The notes under the pieces were generated by a model, which did not search any database, was not told the origin of the DNA, and was given only the letters and a program-made list of their open reading frames with translations. A program made the position numbers and the translations under genes. A stretch of DNA of 64,000 nucleotides, from positions 1 through 64,000 of the forward strand of contig CAVRJN010000001.1 of assembly GCA_963721585.1 (NCBI GenBank), given 5' to 3'. Positions 1-8,289 of the stretch are shown here, in pieces; position 1 is the first letter of the stretch; every line of letters starts with the position of its first letter. Source of the stretch: Bog-473 sp963721585. Its GTDB lineage: Bacteria; Actinomycetota; Acidimicrobiia; Acidimicrobiales; RAAP-2.

Positions 1-1072
1 GGCCAGGTCGGCCGTCCGCGACGCCTCCACCTTGCGCACCGCGCTGTCGAGTCCGAGCGGTTCCATCACGACCGCGAGCGTGGAGCGGGCCGAACCGAGG
101 AGGATCGGCGCCAGGAAGTCGCTGCGCACCTCTATGCGGGGCCATTCGGCGACCCAGAAGGTGGCGTGCACCATGCCGTCCACCCGTACCTCCGACCAGC
201 TCTCCTCCATGGCCATCGGCCAGTGGTCCTGCACGGGTTCGGCGGTGGGGCGTGGCTCGTAGGTGCGGAGGAGCTGTCGGGCCAGATCGTCGGCCGACAG
301 GACGGCCTCGACCTGCACGTCGGCGTCGGCCAGCTGGCGGATGAGCGATCCCATCTCGCGCGCGAGCGTGGCGCACCCCACCTCGACCGAACGGGTGAGG
401 CGCACCTGCAGGGCCAGGACGACGTCGTGGGCGCAGGCGTACGAGTCCAGATCGTCGAGCAACGCGTCGTAGGAGGCTCTACAGGCCGAGGCCGCGTCGG
501 AAACCCCCTCCGCAGCGAGATACGAGCGCATTCCCTCCCCGTCGTCGGGGAACGCAGCCGCCACCCATTGGACCCGGTGCACCGGCGAGCCCTCGCGGGC
601 CAGGGAGGCGAGCAGCGAGGCCCATGCGCCCACCCGGCGGTCCTGCTCGTCGGCGCCCAACAGAGCGAAGCTCCCGCCGCGCAACGAGAGCGCCGCCGGT
701 GAGCGTGCGCCCGGCGCGGTCGTGCACGACGCCCATGTCCCGCCAATCGGCACGCAGGAGGCGCATCCCGCGGAGAGTCCCCATGCGCCGCGCACCCCGA
801 ATGCGCGTCCGGCGCGACCCCCAGCACACGACGACCGGAAGCCACTCGTCGCCGGTCCGGCCGGCCACGGGCACCGTCGCCAGCGCGCCGTACAGGACGA
901 GGATGCCGACGGCTGCGGCCACGCCGACCGCGTTGGGCTCCGAGCGCAGCACGATCACGCCGAAGACGAGTCCCACGGCCACGGTCATGATCTGACCCGC
1001 GCGCCAGCCCGCCAGCGCGCCCCCTCGCTCGCGGGGCCCGAACCGGTAGCGCGACCCGCCTTCGTCGCTCAC
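1..1072 (-). CDS. SCO6880-like conjugation/T4SS-associated membrane protein, partial and frameshifted
   Basis: The gene runs off the left window edge. GTG at 1072 overlaps the stop of the preceding 24-residue ORF (GTGA), which argues for this start rather than the ATG at 1099. The N-terminus (SDEGGSRYRFGPRERGG) is followed by two closely spaced hydrophobic segments and a basic loop, the layout of SCO6880-family proteins that sit beside TrbL and VirB4-like genes in actinobacteria. The frame is lost at about 691-699: after RTLT the family sequence continues one base out of frame as AALSLRGGSFALLGADEQ and stays open to base 1, reading through ATFWVAEWPRIEV near 110-150. One extra base in a GC-rich run explains this. 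Whether it is a sequencing error or a true mutation cannot be told from the sequence. Family assignment is by pattern recognition. Confidence 0.7.
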
Positions 1073-1143
1073 GCGTCGGGGCCCTGGCCCGGCGGCCATG
1101 CCGGCGGCAGCTTCTTGAGGGAGGGTCCCTCGTTGTCACCCAT
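1069..1143 (-). CDS. 24-residue ORF between TrbL-like and SCO6880-like genes
   Basis: An ATG at 1143 preceded by GAGAGGCGG at usable spacing opens a 24-codon frame (MGDNEGPSLKKLPPAWPPGQ and four more residues). Its TGA overlaps the GTG of the SCO6880-like gene by four bases, the usual sign of translational coupling. It starts 22 bp after the TrbL-like stop. It is Pro/Gly-rich with no membrane segment. It may be a real small component or merely a leader that couples translation of the next gene. No homologue is recognised. Confidence 0.4.
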   Translation of the reverse strand: MGDNEGPSLKKLPPAWPPGQGPDA

Positions 1144-1165
1144 GTAGTACCGCCTCTCTCCCGGC

Positions 1166-2590
1166 TCATAACGCGTCGATCAGGCTGTGGCCCGGTGGGA
1201 CGCCCTGCCACATCCAGGCGTCCTCCGCCGTTTTCGGGCCGAGGCGTCTCCCCTTCGCGTTCCTGGCCCCCACCCGATCCGCCGGGTCCGGCTCGAAGCC
1301 GGTTGCACCCGCCGCATCCGCCGTCGCGCCCGCTCGCGCCCTCCGCCCGCGATGTCGGCGCCGGTAGAAGGGGCTTGGGCCCCTTCGGACGCGGACCGAT
1401 GCCCGCAGCCACGCCCTCGTCGTAGATCCGCTGGGCCGACGGATCACCCTCCCCCAGGGGAATGCCGGAGCCCGAACCCGAGCCGGTCCCGCCCTCGCCC
1501 GCATCGCCCCGTCCCCGTCCCCGCCCCCGCCCCCGCCACGGTCCCCGCGTCCGCCCCCGCCGAGTCCACCGGCCGCCGCCGTCCCGGCCATCAGCCGCGC
1601 GTCCCCCACCGCCCCAAGCCCCTCGTGCAGGGCATGGGCCGCCGCCGTCCGGGCAGTCCGGGTCATGGCGGCGGTGCCCCGCTCACGCAGCCCGTCGAGA
1701 TGCGCCACCGCACCCGCTTCGACGGCCGGGATCATGCGCAGGATGGCAAAGGGCACGAAGGTGGCCATGAGGAGGAGAGCGCCACCGGCCAGGACGGAGG
1801 AGAAGCCCGATCCGTGGTTGCCCGTGCCGGCGGTGCCCGAGGCGACGGCGCCCGCCGCCAGGCTCAGGGTGGCCACGATCACGAATTTGGAGAGGATCAG
1901 CGCGGCCAGCGTCTCGACCAGTCGCCGGCACCAATGCGAGACCGCAGGCCACACCAGAGTCGCGAGAGCCAAGGGCAGGAAGAGCACCGCCACGTAGACG
2001 GCGGCGGCCCGGATGAGCAGCTCCAGCCACAATACGAACGCCGCCACGGCGATCAGCAGAGCGATCAGCAGCAGCACGAAGCTGGCGATACTCGGGTCGG
2101 CCGCCGAGGACACCAACCCGGAGGTCACGGTCGTGAGCAGGGAGCTCACATCGGCATTGGTCCCGCCGGCCACGGCGTCGCTCATGGCGTCGGTGGCGGA
2201 CAGGCTCAGGACGACGATCTGGATCGCCACCACGGCCAGCAACAGCGCCAGCGGGAGTTGCACCAGGAAGGTCCGGATGAGCTGGCCCGGGTTCTGCCGC
2301 ACCACCGCCTGCAGGGTCGAGGCCAGCAGCATCGGGAGGATGACCACGCCGGCGAGAGCGGTCATCTGCCCGTAGTGGGTCCGGAACCAGCTCGCCCCCA
2401 CGTCCACGGTCGTGGTGGCACTGAGCACGTCGCCGATCTGGTTCAGCAGCCACTCGGCCCCGCTGGCCACCCACTGGCTGATCCCGTTCAGGATCGACTC
2501 GAAGCCCGAGGACACGACGGAGCCCCCGATGCTGCCTGCTTGGCAGATCGGGTTGAGCGCGTCGAGACCGGTGCAGCCGGCGGCCAGCAT
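1166..2590 (-). CDS. TrbL/VirB6-like conjugal transfer membrane protein
   Basis: 474 residues. After an N-terminal amphipathic part (GISQWVASGAEWLLNQIGDV) there are about six hydrophobic segments between roughly residues 75 and 300, including GQMTALAGVVILPMLLAS and the LLIRAAAVYVAVLFLPLAL segment typical of TrbL/VirB6-type inner-membrane channel components. The C-terminal 170 residues are Gly-, Arg- and Ala-rich and probably cytoplasmic. They are encoded by low-complexity CCCCGT/CCCCGC runs near 1490-1560, where another small frame error could hide. It lies 15 bp after the DUF6112-like gene, so the two are probably one transcript. By family it would form part of the membrane channel of a conjugation or type IV-like secretion machine. 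Confidence 0.75.
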   Translation of the reverse strand: MLAAGCTGLDALNPICQAGSIGGSVVSSGFESILNGISQWVASGAEWLLNQIGDVLSATTTVDVGASWFRTHYGQMTALAGVVILPMLLASTLQAVVRQNPGQLIRTFLVQLPLALLLAVVAIQIVVLSLSATDAMSDAVAGGTNADVSSLLTTVTSGLVSSAADPSIASFVLLLIALLIAVAAFVLWLELLIRAAAVYVAVLFLPLALATLVWPAVSHWCRRLVETLAALILSKFVIVATLSLAAGAVASGTAGTGNHGSGFSSVLAGGALLLMATFVPFAILRMIPAVEAGAVAHLDGLRERGTAAMTRTARTAAAHALHEGLGAVGDARLMAGTAAAGGLGGGGRGDRGGGGGGDGDGAMRARAGPARVRAPAFPWGRVIRRPSGSTTRAWLRASVRVRRGPSPFYRRRHRGRRARAGATADAAGATGFEPDPADRVGARNAKGRRLGPKTAEDAWMWQGVPPGHSLIDAL

Positions 2591-2605
2591 GATGCCGATG
2601 CCGAT

Positions 2606-2896
2606 TCAGTGCAGGTTGGTCCCGGCGTGGAAGAAGAAATTGATGATCGGCGGGGCGGCACCGATCAGGAGCGCCGCCAGGCCCGAGACCAGCACGGCCC
2701 GGCGCCCGACCATCGACTGCTGGAAGTTCTGGGCATGGACGCCCAGGGCCCAGGCGGCAGCCCCGATGAGCAGCCCGGCCAGCGCGGCGATGAGGGCCCA
2801 GGCACCCAGTCCGTTCGTGAGCTCCTGCAGGGTCCCGCCTCCCGGCAGCGCGTTCATGCTCGGGTTCAACGAGACATCGGCCAAATGCCACAGCAT
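2606..2896 (-). CDS. DUF6112-like small membrane protein (VirB2/TrbC pilin-like)
   Basis: 96 residues with two hydrophobic helices (LGAWALIAALAGLLIGAAAW and RAVLVSGLAALLIGAAP) joined by a short polar loop containing QNFQQSMVGRRA. The N-terminal NPSMNALPGGGTLQELTNGL is characteristic of the DUF6112 family found next to TrbL in actinobacterial conjugation clusters. ATG at 2896 has GGAGGG at good spacing. Size and two-helix topology resemble VirB2/TrbC pilins; that role is inference. Confidence 0.8.
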   Translation of the reverse strand: MLWHLADVSLNPSMNALPGGGTLQELTNGLGAWALIAALAGLLIGAAAWALGVHAQNFQQSMVGRRAVLVSGLAALLIGAAPPIINFFFHAGTNLH

Positions 2897-2995
2897 GGGT
2901 GCCCTCCGTGTTCGTCATGCGTGCCGGTGCCGGACGCCGTTCGGCGGAGAACGGTTTGCGCGACATCCCGTTTGCCCTTTCTTCTGGAGGGCGGC

Positions 2996-3041
2996 GCCGG
3001 GCTCTTCTGCAGGGCGCCGCCGGGCTCTTCTGCAGGGCGGT
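2996..3041. repeat. Two tandem 23-bp repeats
   Basis: Two adjacent 23-bp units (2996-3018 and 3019-3041) begin GCCGGGCTCTTCTGCAGGGC and differ only in the last three bases. A degenerate third unit precedes them (TTCTGGAGGGCGGC). The second unit's CTTCTGCA (3027-3034) is complementary to TGCAGAAG at 3066-3073, so a stem-loop can form. Confidence 0.7.
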
Positions 3042-3100
3042 GCCGGGCGGAGTGCCGTCGGGGGTTGCAGAAGGGCAGCTCAGGACGCGGGCCCCCGCAG

Positions 3101-3144
3101 CCACGGACCTGCCACGGACCGGCCACGGACCGGCCACAGACCGG
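3101..3144. repeat. Four tandem 11-bp repeats (CCACGGACCGG)
   Basis: Four consecutive 11-bp units: CCACGGACCTG, CCACGGACCGG twice, and CCACAGACCGG. They lie about 110 bp upstream of the kinase start. This could be a multi-site regulator-binding region or simple slippage. Confidence 0.65.
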
Positions 3145-3255
3145 AGGAACGGCACGTCACGCCGGCATCTCCACGGCAACTGTTCACCGCGGACGCTCCA
3201 GCCCTGTCATATTGGGGGCGTGCCGCTAAGTGGGCCTGGGGAAGTCAATTTGAGT

Positions 3256-4830
3256 ATGTCCCAGGAGCTCATCTTCATTGCGGTCGCCGTCGGCGTCTGC
3301 GTGCTGGTCGGCTTCATCGCCGCCATGCTCGGGCGGCGCTCGGGTCGCCGGGCCATCTCGCAGCGTCTGGCCTCTCTCGGCACCCGTCTCGGGCTCGATC
3401 CGCCCGAGGACGAGTACAACGTGGAAACGTCCCTCGCCTACCTGGAGCAGGTCACCGGCGGGGCCGCCCAGGCCGTCACCGAGTCGAGCTCCGACGCCAT
3501 CAGGCTCCGCAGGTCGCTCGACACCCTCACCCAGGGCGTCGTGCTCTGCGACGAGAACGGCACCGTGATCTACCGCAACGGGCGCGCCAATGCCTTGATG
3601 GTGAGCCGCCACGGCGACGCCCTCGCCGCACAGGCGGTCACCGACGTCCTGGAGGACGCCTGGCACGAGGGATCGGCCGAGCGCACCCTCGATCTCTACG
3701 GCCCGCCCCGGCGCACGCTGCAGGTGCGCGCCCGGCAGATCGACGACGGGCGGCGCCCGCTCGGGGTCATCGCGCTCATTGAGGACGTCTCGGAGCGGCG
3801 CCGGCTCGAGGAGATCCGGCGCGATTTCGTGGCCAACGTCAGCCACGAGCTCAAGACGCCCATGGGCGCGCTGGGCCTGCTGGCCGAGACGCTGGTCTCG
3901 GAGCCCGACCCCGATGTGGCGCAGCGACTGGCCGGGCGCATCCACAACGAGGCCTTCCGGGTGAGCCGCATCATCGACGACCTGCTCGACCTCTCGCGGA
4001 TCGAGTCCGAGGAGGCCCCGCCGCGCGAGCCGGTGCTGGTCAATCTCGTCATGGCCGATGCCATTGAGCGTGTGCGCGCCACGGCCGACCAGCGCGGCCT
4101 CGAAATCGTCCTGCACGAGCCCTCGCCCCCTGTCGCCGTCCTGGGCGACCGGCGCCAGCTGGTCTCGGCCATGCACGCCCTGCTGGAGAACGCCATCACC
4201 TACTCCTACGACAACTCCAAGATCGTGGTGACCGGTGTCGCACAGCGCTTCAACCCGAACCTGAGCCACCCCTCCGTGGTCGGCGAGGACGCCGGCGGCG
4301 GTGGGCCGGACGATCCCGTCACGGGCGAGTACCCGGCCGTGACCGCCGATGCAGCCCCCGTCGGCGACGTCGCGTCGGCGGTGGAGCCGGTCTTCGTCCC
4401 CGAGATCCTCGACCAGTACTCACCGCTGGGTCAGTCCGCCCCCGGCGCCTCGGCCGCCACGGGGACCACCGCGCCGACCATGCCCGGGCCTCCGACCGTC
4501 AGCGCCGAGGGTGAGTCCGCCGGAACCGGTCCGGCGGACTCCGGCCCGGCGGCCTCACCCAATTGGCGCATCGAGGAGCGGGACAACGTCCGACTGTCGG
4601 TGCAGGACCACGGCGTCGGCATCCCGGCCCGGGACCTCGATCGCATCTTCGAGCGCTTCTACCGCGTCGACCACGGCCGCAGCCGGGACACCGGCGGCAC
4701 CGGGCTCGGCCTGTCCATCGTCCGCCACGTGGCCAACAACCACCAGGGGTGGGTCGACGTCGAGTCGCGCGAGGGCGAGGGTTCCACGTTCACCCTCGTC
4801 CTGCCCATCCAGGCGGAGCGGCTGGCGTGA
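3256..4830 (+). CDS. senX3: SenX3-like phosphate-type sensor histidine kinase with inserted segment in ATPase domain
   Basis: 524 residues from ATG 3256; an in-frame TTG at 3250 is closer to GGGGAAG and is an alternative. One N-terminal membrane helix (about 3-25) is followed by a PAS-like domain (LDTLTQGVVLCDENGTVIYRN, about 80-190), a HisKA domain with the H-box FVANVSHELKTPMGAL (phospho-acceptor His about 197), and a HATPase_c domain. The N-box (LLENAITYSYDN, about 310), G1 (DHGVGIP, about 452) and F/G2 boxes (FERFYRVDHGRS, GGTGLGLSIV) are intact. Between N-box and G1 lie about 130 residues, where the family usually has a short loop. The extra residues (roughly 330-440) are Pro/Ala/Gly/Ser-rich. 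It overlaps the response-regulator gene by GTGA. By homology it would control phosphate-starvation genes. Confidence 0.85.
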   Translation: MSQELIFIAVAVGVCVLVGFIAAMLGRRSGRRAISQRLASLGTRLGLDPPEDEYNVETSLAYLEQVTGGAAQAVTESSSDAIRLRRSLDTLTQGVVLCDENGTVIYRNGRANALMVSRHGDALAAQAVTDVLEDAWHEGSAERTLDLYGPPRRTLQVRARQIDDGRRPLGVIALIEDVSERRRLEEIRRDFVANVSHELKTPMGALGLLAETLVSEPDPDVAQRLAGRIHNEAFRVSRIIDDLLDLSRIESEEAPPREPVLVNLVMADAIERVRATADQRGLEIVLHEPSPPVAVLGDRRQLVSAMHALLENAITYSYDNSKIVVTGVAQRFNPNLSHPSVVGEDAGGGGPDDPVTGEYPAVTADAAPVGDVASAVEPVFVPEILDQYSPLGQSAPGASAATGTTAPTMPGPPTVSAEGESAGTGPADSGPAASPNWRIEERDNVRLSVQDHGVGIPARDLDRIFERFYRVDHGRSRDTGGTGLGLSIVRHVANNHQGWVDVESREGEGSTFTLVLPIQAERLA

Positions 4831-5627
4831 GCAAGACCTCCTCGAGCACGGGCGCCGACGTCGGCGCCGGCAGGTCCACCAAGAAGGCCGGTCGGAGCAC
4901 GCCGGGCGAGGGGCCCGTCAAGGTCCTGCTGGCCGAGGACGAGGAGTCCTTCATAGAGGCCCTGGTCATCGGCCTGACCAACGAGGGTTTCCGGGTGACC
5001 GTGGCCCGCGACGGCAACGAGGCGCTGCAGCTCTTCGACGAGACCGTCCCCGACATCCTCCTGCTGGACCTCATGCTGCCCAAGCTGTCGGGCATCGACG
5101 TCTGCCGGGCCATCCGCACCCGTTCGACGGTGCCCATCATCATGGTCACGGCCAAGGGCACCGAGATCGACACCGTGGTGGCGCTCGAAGTCGGGGCCGA
5201 CGACTACGTGACCAAGCCCTACCGGCTCCGTGAGCTGGTGGCCCGCATGCGGGCGGTGCTCCGGCGCGCACCAGGGGGCTCCGAGTCCGGCGACCTGGGC
5301 GGTTCCGTCGAGTTCGGGAGCGACGGCATCTGGGAGTCCAACGGGATCAAGGTCGACTTCGACCAGCGGCGCGTCTTCGTGCGCGGCGAGGAGGTCCACC
5401 TGCGGCGCAAGGAGTTCGAGCTGCTGCGGCTGCTCGTCGAGAACTCCGGCCGCGTGCTCACCCGCGACGTGCTCATCGACCGCGTCTGGGGCACCGACTA
5501 CATCGGCGACACCAAGACGCTCGACGTCCATATCAAGCGCCTGCGTTCCCGCATAGAGGCCGATCCTTCGACCCCCCTGTTGATCACGACGGTGCGGGGC
5601 GTGGGCTACCGATTCGCCGCCGCCTGA
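4827..5627 (+). CDS. regX3: RegX3/PhoB-like OmpR-family response regulator
   Basis: 266 residues from the GTG that overlaps the kinase stop. A Ser/Lys-rich N-terminal tail of about 30 residues precedes the receiver domain: KVLLAEDEESFIEAL, acidic pocket, phospho-acceptor Asp about 81 in DILLLDLMLP, and the conserved Lys in YVTKPY. A short linker leads to a winged-helix Trans_reg_C domain (FVRGEEVHLRRKEFELLRLL to TVRGVGYRFA). Length excluding the tail fits RegX3/PhoB. The cotranscribed kinase is the expected partner. A later start that drops the tail is possible, but there is no good ATG or GTG close to the receiver domain. Confidence 0.9.
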   Translation: MSKTSSSTGADVGAGRSTKKAGRSTPGEGPVKVLLAEDEESFIEALVIGLTNEGFRVTVARDGNEALQLFDETVPDILLLDLMLPKLSGIDVCRAIRTRSTVPIIMVTAKGTEIDTVVALEVGADDYVTKPYRLRELVARMRAVLRRAPGGSESGDLGGSVEFGSDGIWESNGIKVDFDQRRVFVRGEEVHLRRKEFELLRLLVENSGRVLTRDVLIDRVWGTDYIGDTKTLDVHIKRLRSRIEADPSTPLLITTVRGVGYRFAAA

Positions 5628-5782
5628 CCACTTGTTGTTCGTCCGTTGTGAATGCGTTGACGCGTCCCCTGGGCTGGGTCGACGCGCGCCGCAACGCGCT
5701 GACCTGGAGCGGGGCGAGGTTGCTCAGGGACCAGGCAACTGGAACACTCGGACGGGTCGTGGCGGATGTGGATGGGTCGATC

Positions 5783-7525
5783 TTGTCGTTTGTCAGGAGG
5801 GCCGCGGCGTTCGTGACGCTCACGGCAGCGTTGGCGCTGCTCCTCCCGACGTTCCTGCTCGCCCCTGCACCCGCCGGCGCAGCGATCGTCCCGCCGCAGA
5901 ACCCTGGCGGCAACATCACGCCGGCCCCGGGGTACACGGGCCCCTGCGGGAGCCTTTCGGACCCGAACCCCTACTGCCCGAGCGGGCTCACGCTGCTCTA
6001 CGGCGACCGCCAGGCCGAAGGCCTCGCCCCGATGAGCCTGCCCAGCAACTGGAACTCACTGACGCCACCCGAGCAGCTGTTCGTCCTGACCGACGAGGAG
6101 CGGACCGACCGCGGACTCCCCCCCATTTCGGGGCTCGCCGCGAATCTGAACGCCTATGCCCAGGCCGGTGCCAACGCCCACACCGACCCGCCGTTCCCGA
6201 ATTACGGATCCACGGCGGGCTCCACCTCCGCCTCGACGCCATCCATGGGGACCGCACTGGCGATGTGGATGTACGACGACGGACCGGGCGGGACCAACGT
6301 GGACTGCCCCGCCTCCGGTGGGGGCGGCTGCTGGGGCCACCGGGACATCATTCTCGGCTCGTACGCCTCTCCCTCCCTGATGGGAGTGGGGTTCGGCCCC
6401 TCGACGACCCAGATCTTCGTCGGGGGTGACACGGAGGACACCCCGTACTTCACCTGGGCCCAGGAGGCGCCGCTGCTGCCCGTGGGCGTCTACCCCTACG
6501 GCGCGGGCGCGTCGGTCCTGCCCGGGACGTCACAGACCTGGTCGATGGAGCTGTGGGCCTCCGGCGAGAACATGAACACGACGGCGACCCAGACCGGTGG
6601 CCAGGGAGTGTTCTCGCTGAGCACGACGAACTGCAACCTGGCGCCCGGGCAGTCCTGCGACGTCCCGGTGCACTTCACACCCCCGTCCGTCGGCGTCTAC
6701 ACGGCGACGGTGGAGGTGACCGGGCCCAACGGCACGCAGGACGTGCTGCTGCGGGGGGTGGCGAGCCACGGCTACCACCTCGTGGGCTCCGACGGGGGCG
6801 TCTTCAGCTACGGCGACGCCCCGTTCGCGGGCTCGACGGGCGGGCGGCGCCTGAACGAGCCCGTGGTGGGCATGACACCGTCCAAGACCGGCGCCGGCTA
6901 CTGGATGGTGGCGGCGGACGGTGGCATCTTCAACTACGGCGGCGCCGGCTACTTCGGCTCCATGGGCGGCAAACCCCTCGACGCCCCGATCGTGGGCATG
7001 GCGGCGACGCCGGACGGCGGCGGCTACTGGGAGGTGGCGTCGGACGGGGGGGTCTTCAGCTTCGGCGACGCCCACTTCTACGGCTCCCGGGGTGGCCAGG
7101 CCGTCGACGGTTCCATCGTGGGCATGGCGGCGGACGCCACCGGCCACGGGTACTGGCTCGTGTCATCCGAAGGCGGGATCTTCAGCTTCGGGGACGCCGG
7201 CTTCTACGGCTCGGCCGGCAACCTCCCCCTCGTCCGACCGGTGGTCGGGATGGCGGCGACGGGCAACGGGGGCGGGTACTGGCTGGTGGCTTCTGACGGA
7301 GGGGTCTTCACCTACGGCAACGCCAGCTTCCAGGGCTCCACGGGCGGCCTGCCGCTCAACGCGCCCGTCGTGGGCATCGCCGCCACCCCTGACGGCGGCG
7401 GGTACTGGCTGACCGCGTCCGACGGCGGGGTCTTCAACTACGGCGATGCGGGCTTCTTCGGCTCCATGGGGGGCCAGCCTCTGGTGGCGCCCGTCGTCGG
7501 TGGCGCCGCCTACAACCCCGCCTGA
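5783..7525 (+). CDS. Secreted CAP/SCP-domain protein with DGG propeller repeats
   Basis: A TTG at 5783 gives a textbook Sec signal (SFVRRAAAFVTLTAALALLL to APAGAA). The same frame is open from an ATG at 5648 and has a GTG at 5768, so the start is uncertain. The first half is CAP-like: TPPEQLFVLTDEERTDRGL, later GGCWGHRDIIL, with a central FTPPSVGVYTATVEV all-beta segment. From about residue 330 of the mature protein there are seven units of about 46 residues of the form GYW-x-VASDGGVF-x-YGDA-x-F-GS-GG-x-PL-x-PVVGMA, most likely one beta-propeller. Such repeats are, from memory, common in secreted proteins of Acidimicrobiia. Substrate and function are unknown. It follows regX3 by about 155 bp and could be a target of it, but I see no confident Pho box. 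Confidence 0.75.
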   Translation: MSFVRRAAAFVTLTAALALLLPTFLLAPAPAGAAIVPPQNPGGNITPAPGYTGPCGSLSDPNPYCPSGLTLLYGDRQAEGLAPMSLPSNWNSLTPPEQLFVLTDEERTDRGLPPISGLAANLNAYAQAGANAHTDPPFPNYGSTAGSTSASTPSMGTALAMWMYDDGPGGTNVDCPASGGGGCWGHRDIILGSYASPSLMGVGFGPSTTQIFVGGDTEDTPYFTWAQEAPLLPVGVYPYGAGASVLPGTSQTWSMELWASGENMNTTATQTGGQGVFSLSTTNCNLAPGQSCDVPVHFTPPSVGVYTATVEVTGPNGTQDVLLRGVASHGYHLVGSDGGVFSYGDAPFAGSTGGRRLNEPVVGMTPSKTGAGYWMVAADGGIFNYGGAGYFGSMGGKPLDAPIVGMAATPDGGGYWEVASDGGVFSFGDAHFYGSRGGQAVDGSIVGMAADATGHGYWLVSSEGGIFSFGDAGFYGSAGNLPLVRPVVGMAATGNGGGYWLVASDGGVFTYGNASFQGSTGGLPLNAPVVGIAATPDGGGYWLTASDGGVFNYGDAGFFGSMGGQPLVAPVVGGAAYNPA

Positions 7526-7555
7526 TCAGACCATCAGACTGATCAGACCACCAGC
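7522..7555. repeat. 17-bp tandem repeat at convergent gene ends
   Basis: Two adjacent 17-bp units starting CTGATCAGACCA (7522-7538 and 7539-7555) supply the stop codons of both convergent genes (TGA at 7523 on plus, and the complement of TCA at 7543 on minus). This looks like a small local duplication. Confidence 0.6.
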
Positions 7556-8277
7556 CGCTCGAAGTCGTCGGGGATCGTTGTCCCCGTCATGGACGCCGTG
7601 TCCACCTGCTCGCCCAGATGCGTCAGGATCAGGTGCACGTCGGGGTGGGCGGCCTGGAGGGCGCGGACCGACTCCTCGTCCATGTGCGACCCCTGGACAC
7701 CGGGCGGGGTGTGGCGCCCGTTGCACTCCACCACCAGGACCTCGGACTCCCGGGCCAGCTCGTTGAGGCCGTCACAGGGCGTGGTGTCCCCCGAGTAGCC
7801 GATGACCCGACCGCCACGGTCGAACAGGTACCCGAAGCAGCGCAGGTAGGGCACGTGCACGACCTCGACGGCCCGGAAGCGCAGGGGCCCGGCCTGCTGC
7901 CAGCCCCCGTCGACCTCGACGAAGCGCAGATCCAGGTTGGCCCGGCCCAGCTCGGTGACCGAGGCGACGGCCCCCGCCTCGTTCATGCGGGCCAGGTGGT
8001 CCTCTATGCCGGGCGGTCCCACCACGGAGAGGGTCCGGCCCCCGCCCCCCTCGGACAGCGCCTGCAGGAGGAAGGGCCACCCGAAGCAGTGGTCCGCGTG
8101 GAAATGCGAGACGACCACCACCTCCACCGCCTCGAGCGGGATCCCGCAGCGCCGCAGGTGCGGCAACGCGGTCGGCGACGGCTCCACCAGGACCGACTCG
8201 TCCACGACGAAGCTGTTCCAGTACCGGCCCGGGGGGGCGAGGAAGTTGCCCGTCCCAAGGAAGGCCAGCTCGGTCAC
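7543..8277 (-). CDS. Metallo-beta-lactamase-fold hydrolase (RNase Z-like)
   Basis: 244 residues from GTG 8277. The N-terminus MTELAFLGTGNFLAPPGRYWNS and the metal motif HFHADH (58-63) followed by FGWPFLLQAL are typical of the RNase Z/arylsulfatase branch of the MBL fold. Further metal ligands are likely at YSGDTTPCDGL and in the C-terminal LILTHLGEQ. Length is somewhat short for RNase Z and no exosite is evident, so a general phosphodiesterase or hydrolase role is safer than tRNA processing. The start codon lies in a short direct duplication (GTGACGGAGTGACCG twice, 8272-8302) that also forms the end of the upstream gene. Confidence 0.75.
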   Translation of the reverse strand: MTELAFLGTGNFLAPPGRYWNSFVVDESVLVEPSPTALPHLRRCGIPLEAVEVVVVSHFHADHCFGWPFLLQALSEGGGGRTLSVVGPPGIEDHLARMNEAGAVASVTELGRANLDLRFVEVDGGWQQAGPLRFRAVEVVHVPYLRCFGYLFDRGGRVIGYSGDTTPCDGLNELARESEVLVVECNGRHTPPGVQGSHMDEESVRALQAAHPDVHLILTHLGEQVDTASMTGTTIPDDFERLVV

Positions 8278-8289
8278 TCCGTCACCCGG

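Larger units (their letters stand above)
2897..3255. other. Divergent intergenic region with short tandem repeats
   Basis: About 360 bp between the divergent conjugation-type cluster and the sensor-kinase gene. It has no convincing coding frame. It holds a 23-bp tandem repeat, an inverted repeat and four 11-bp repeats, listed separately. Promoters for both directions should lie here, but I could not pick confident -10 elements. Confidence 0.6.

Noticed and set aside
132..1412. 426-codon minus-strand frame covering SCO6880-like and the end of TrbL-like genes
   Set aside because: Arg/Pro-rich with no family pattern; the recognisable protein sequence lies in the other two frames of the same strand, so this is a GC-driven shadow.
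1187..3229. 680-codon plus-strand frame opposite the conjugation genes
   Set aside because: Composition of an antisense shadow (Gly/Arg/His/Gln-rich), no ribosome site, and overlaps three supported minus genes.
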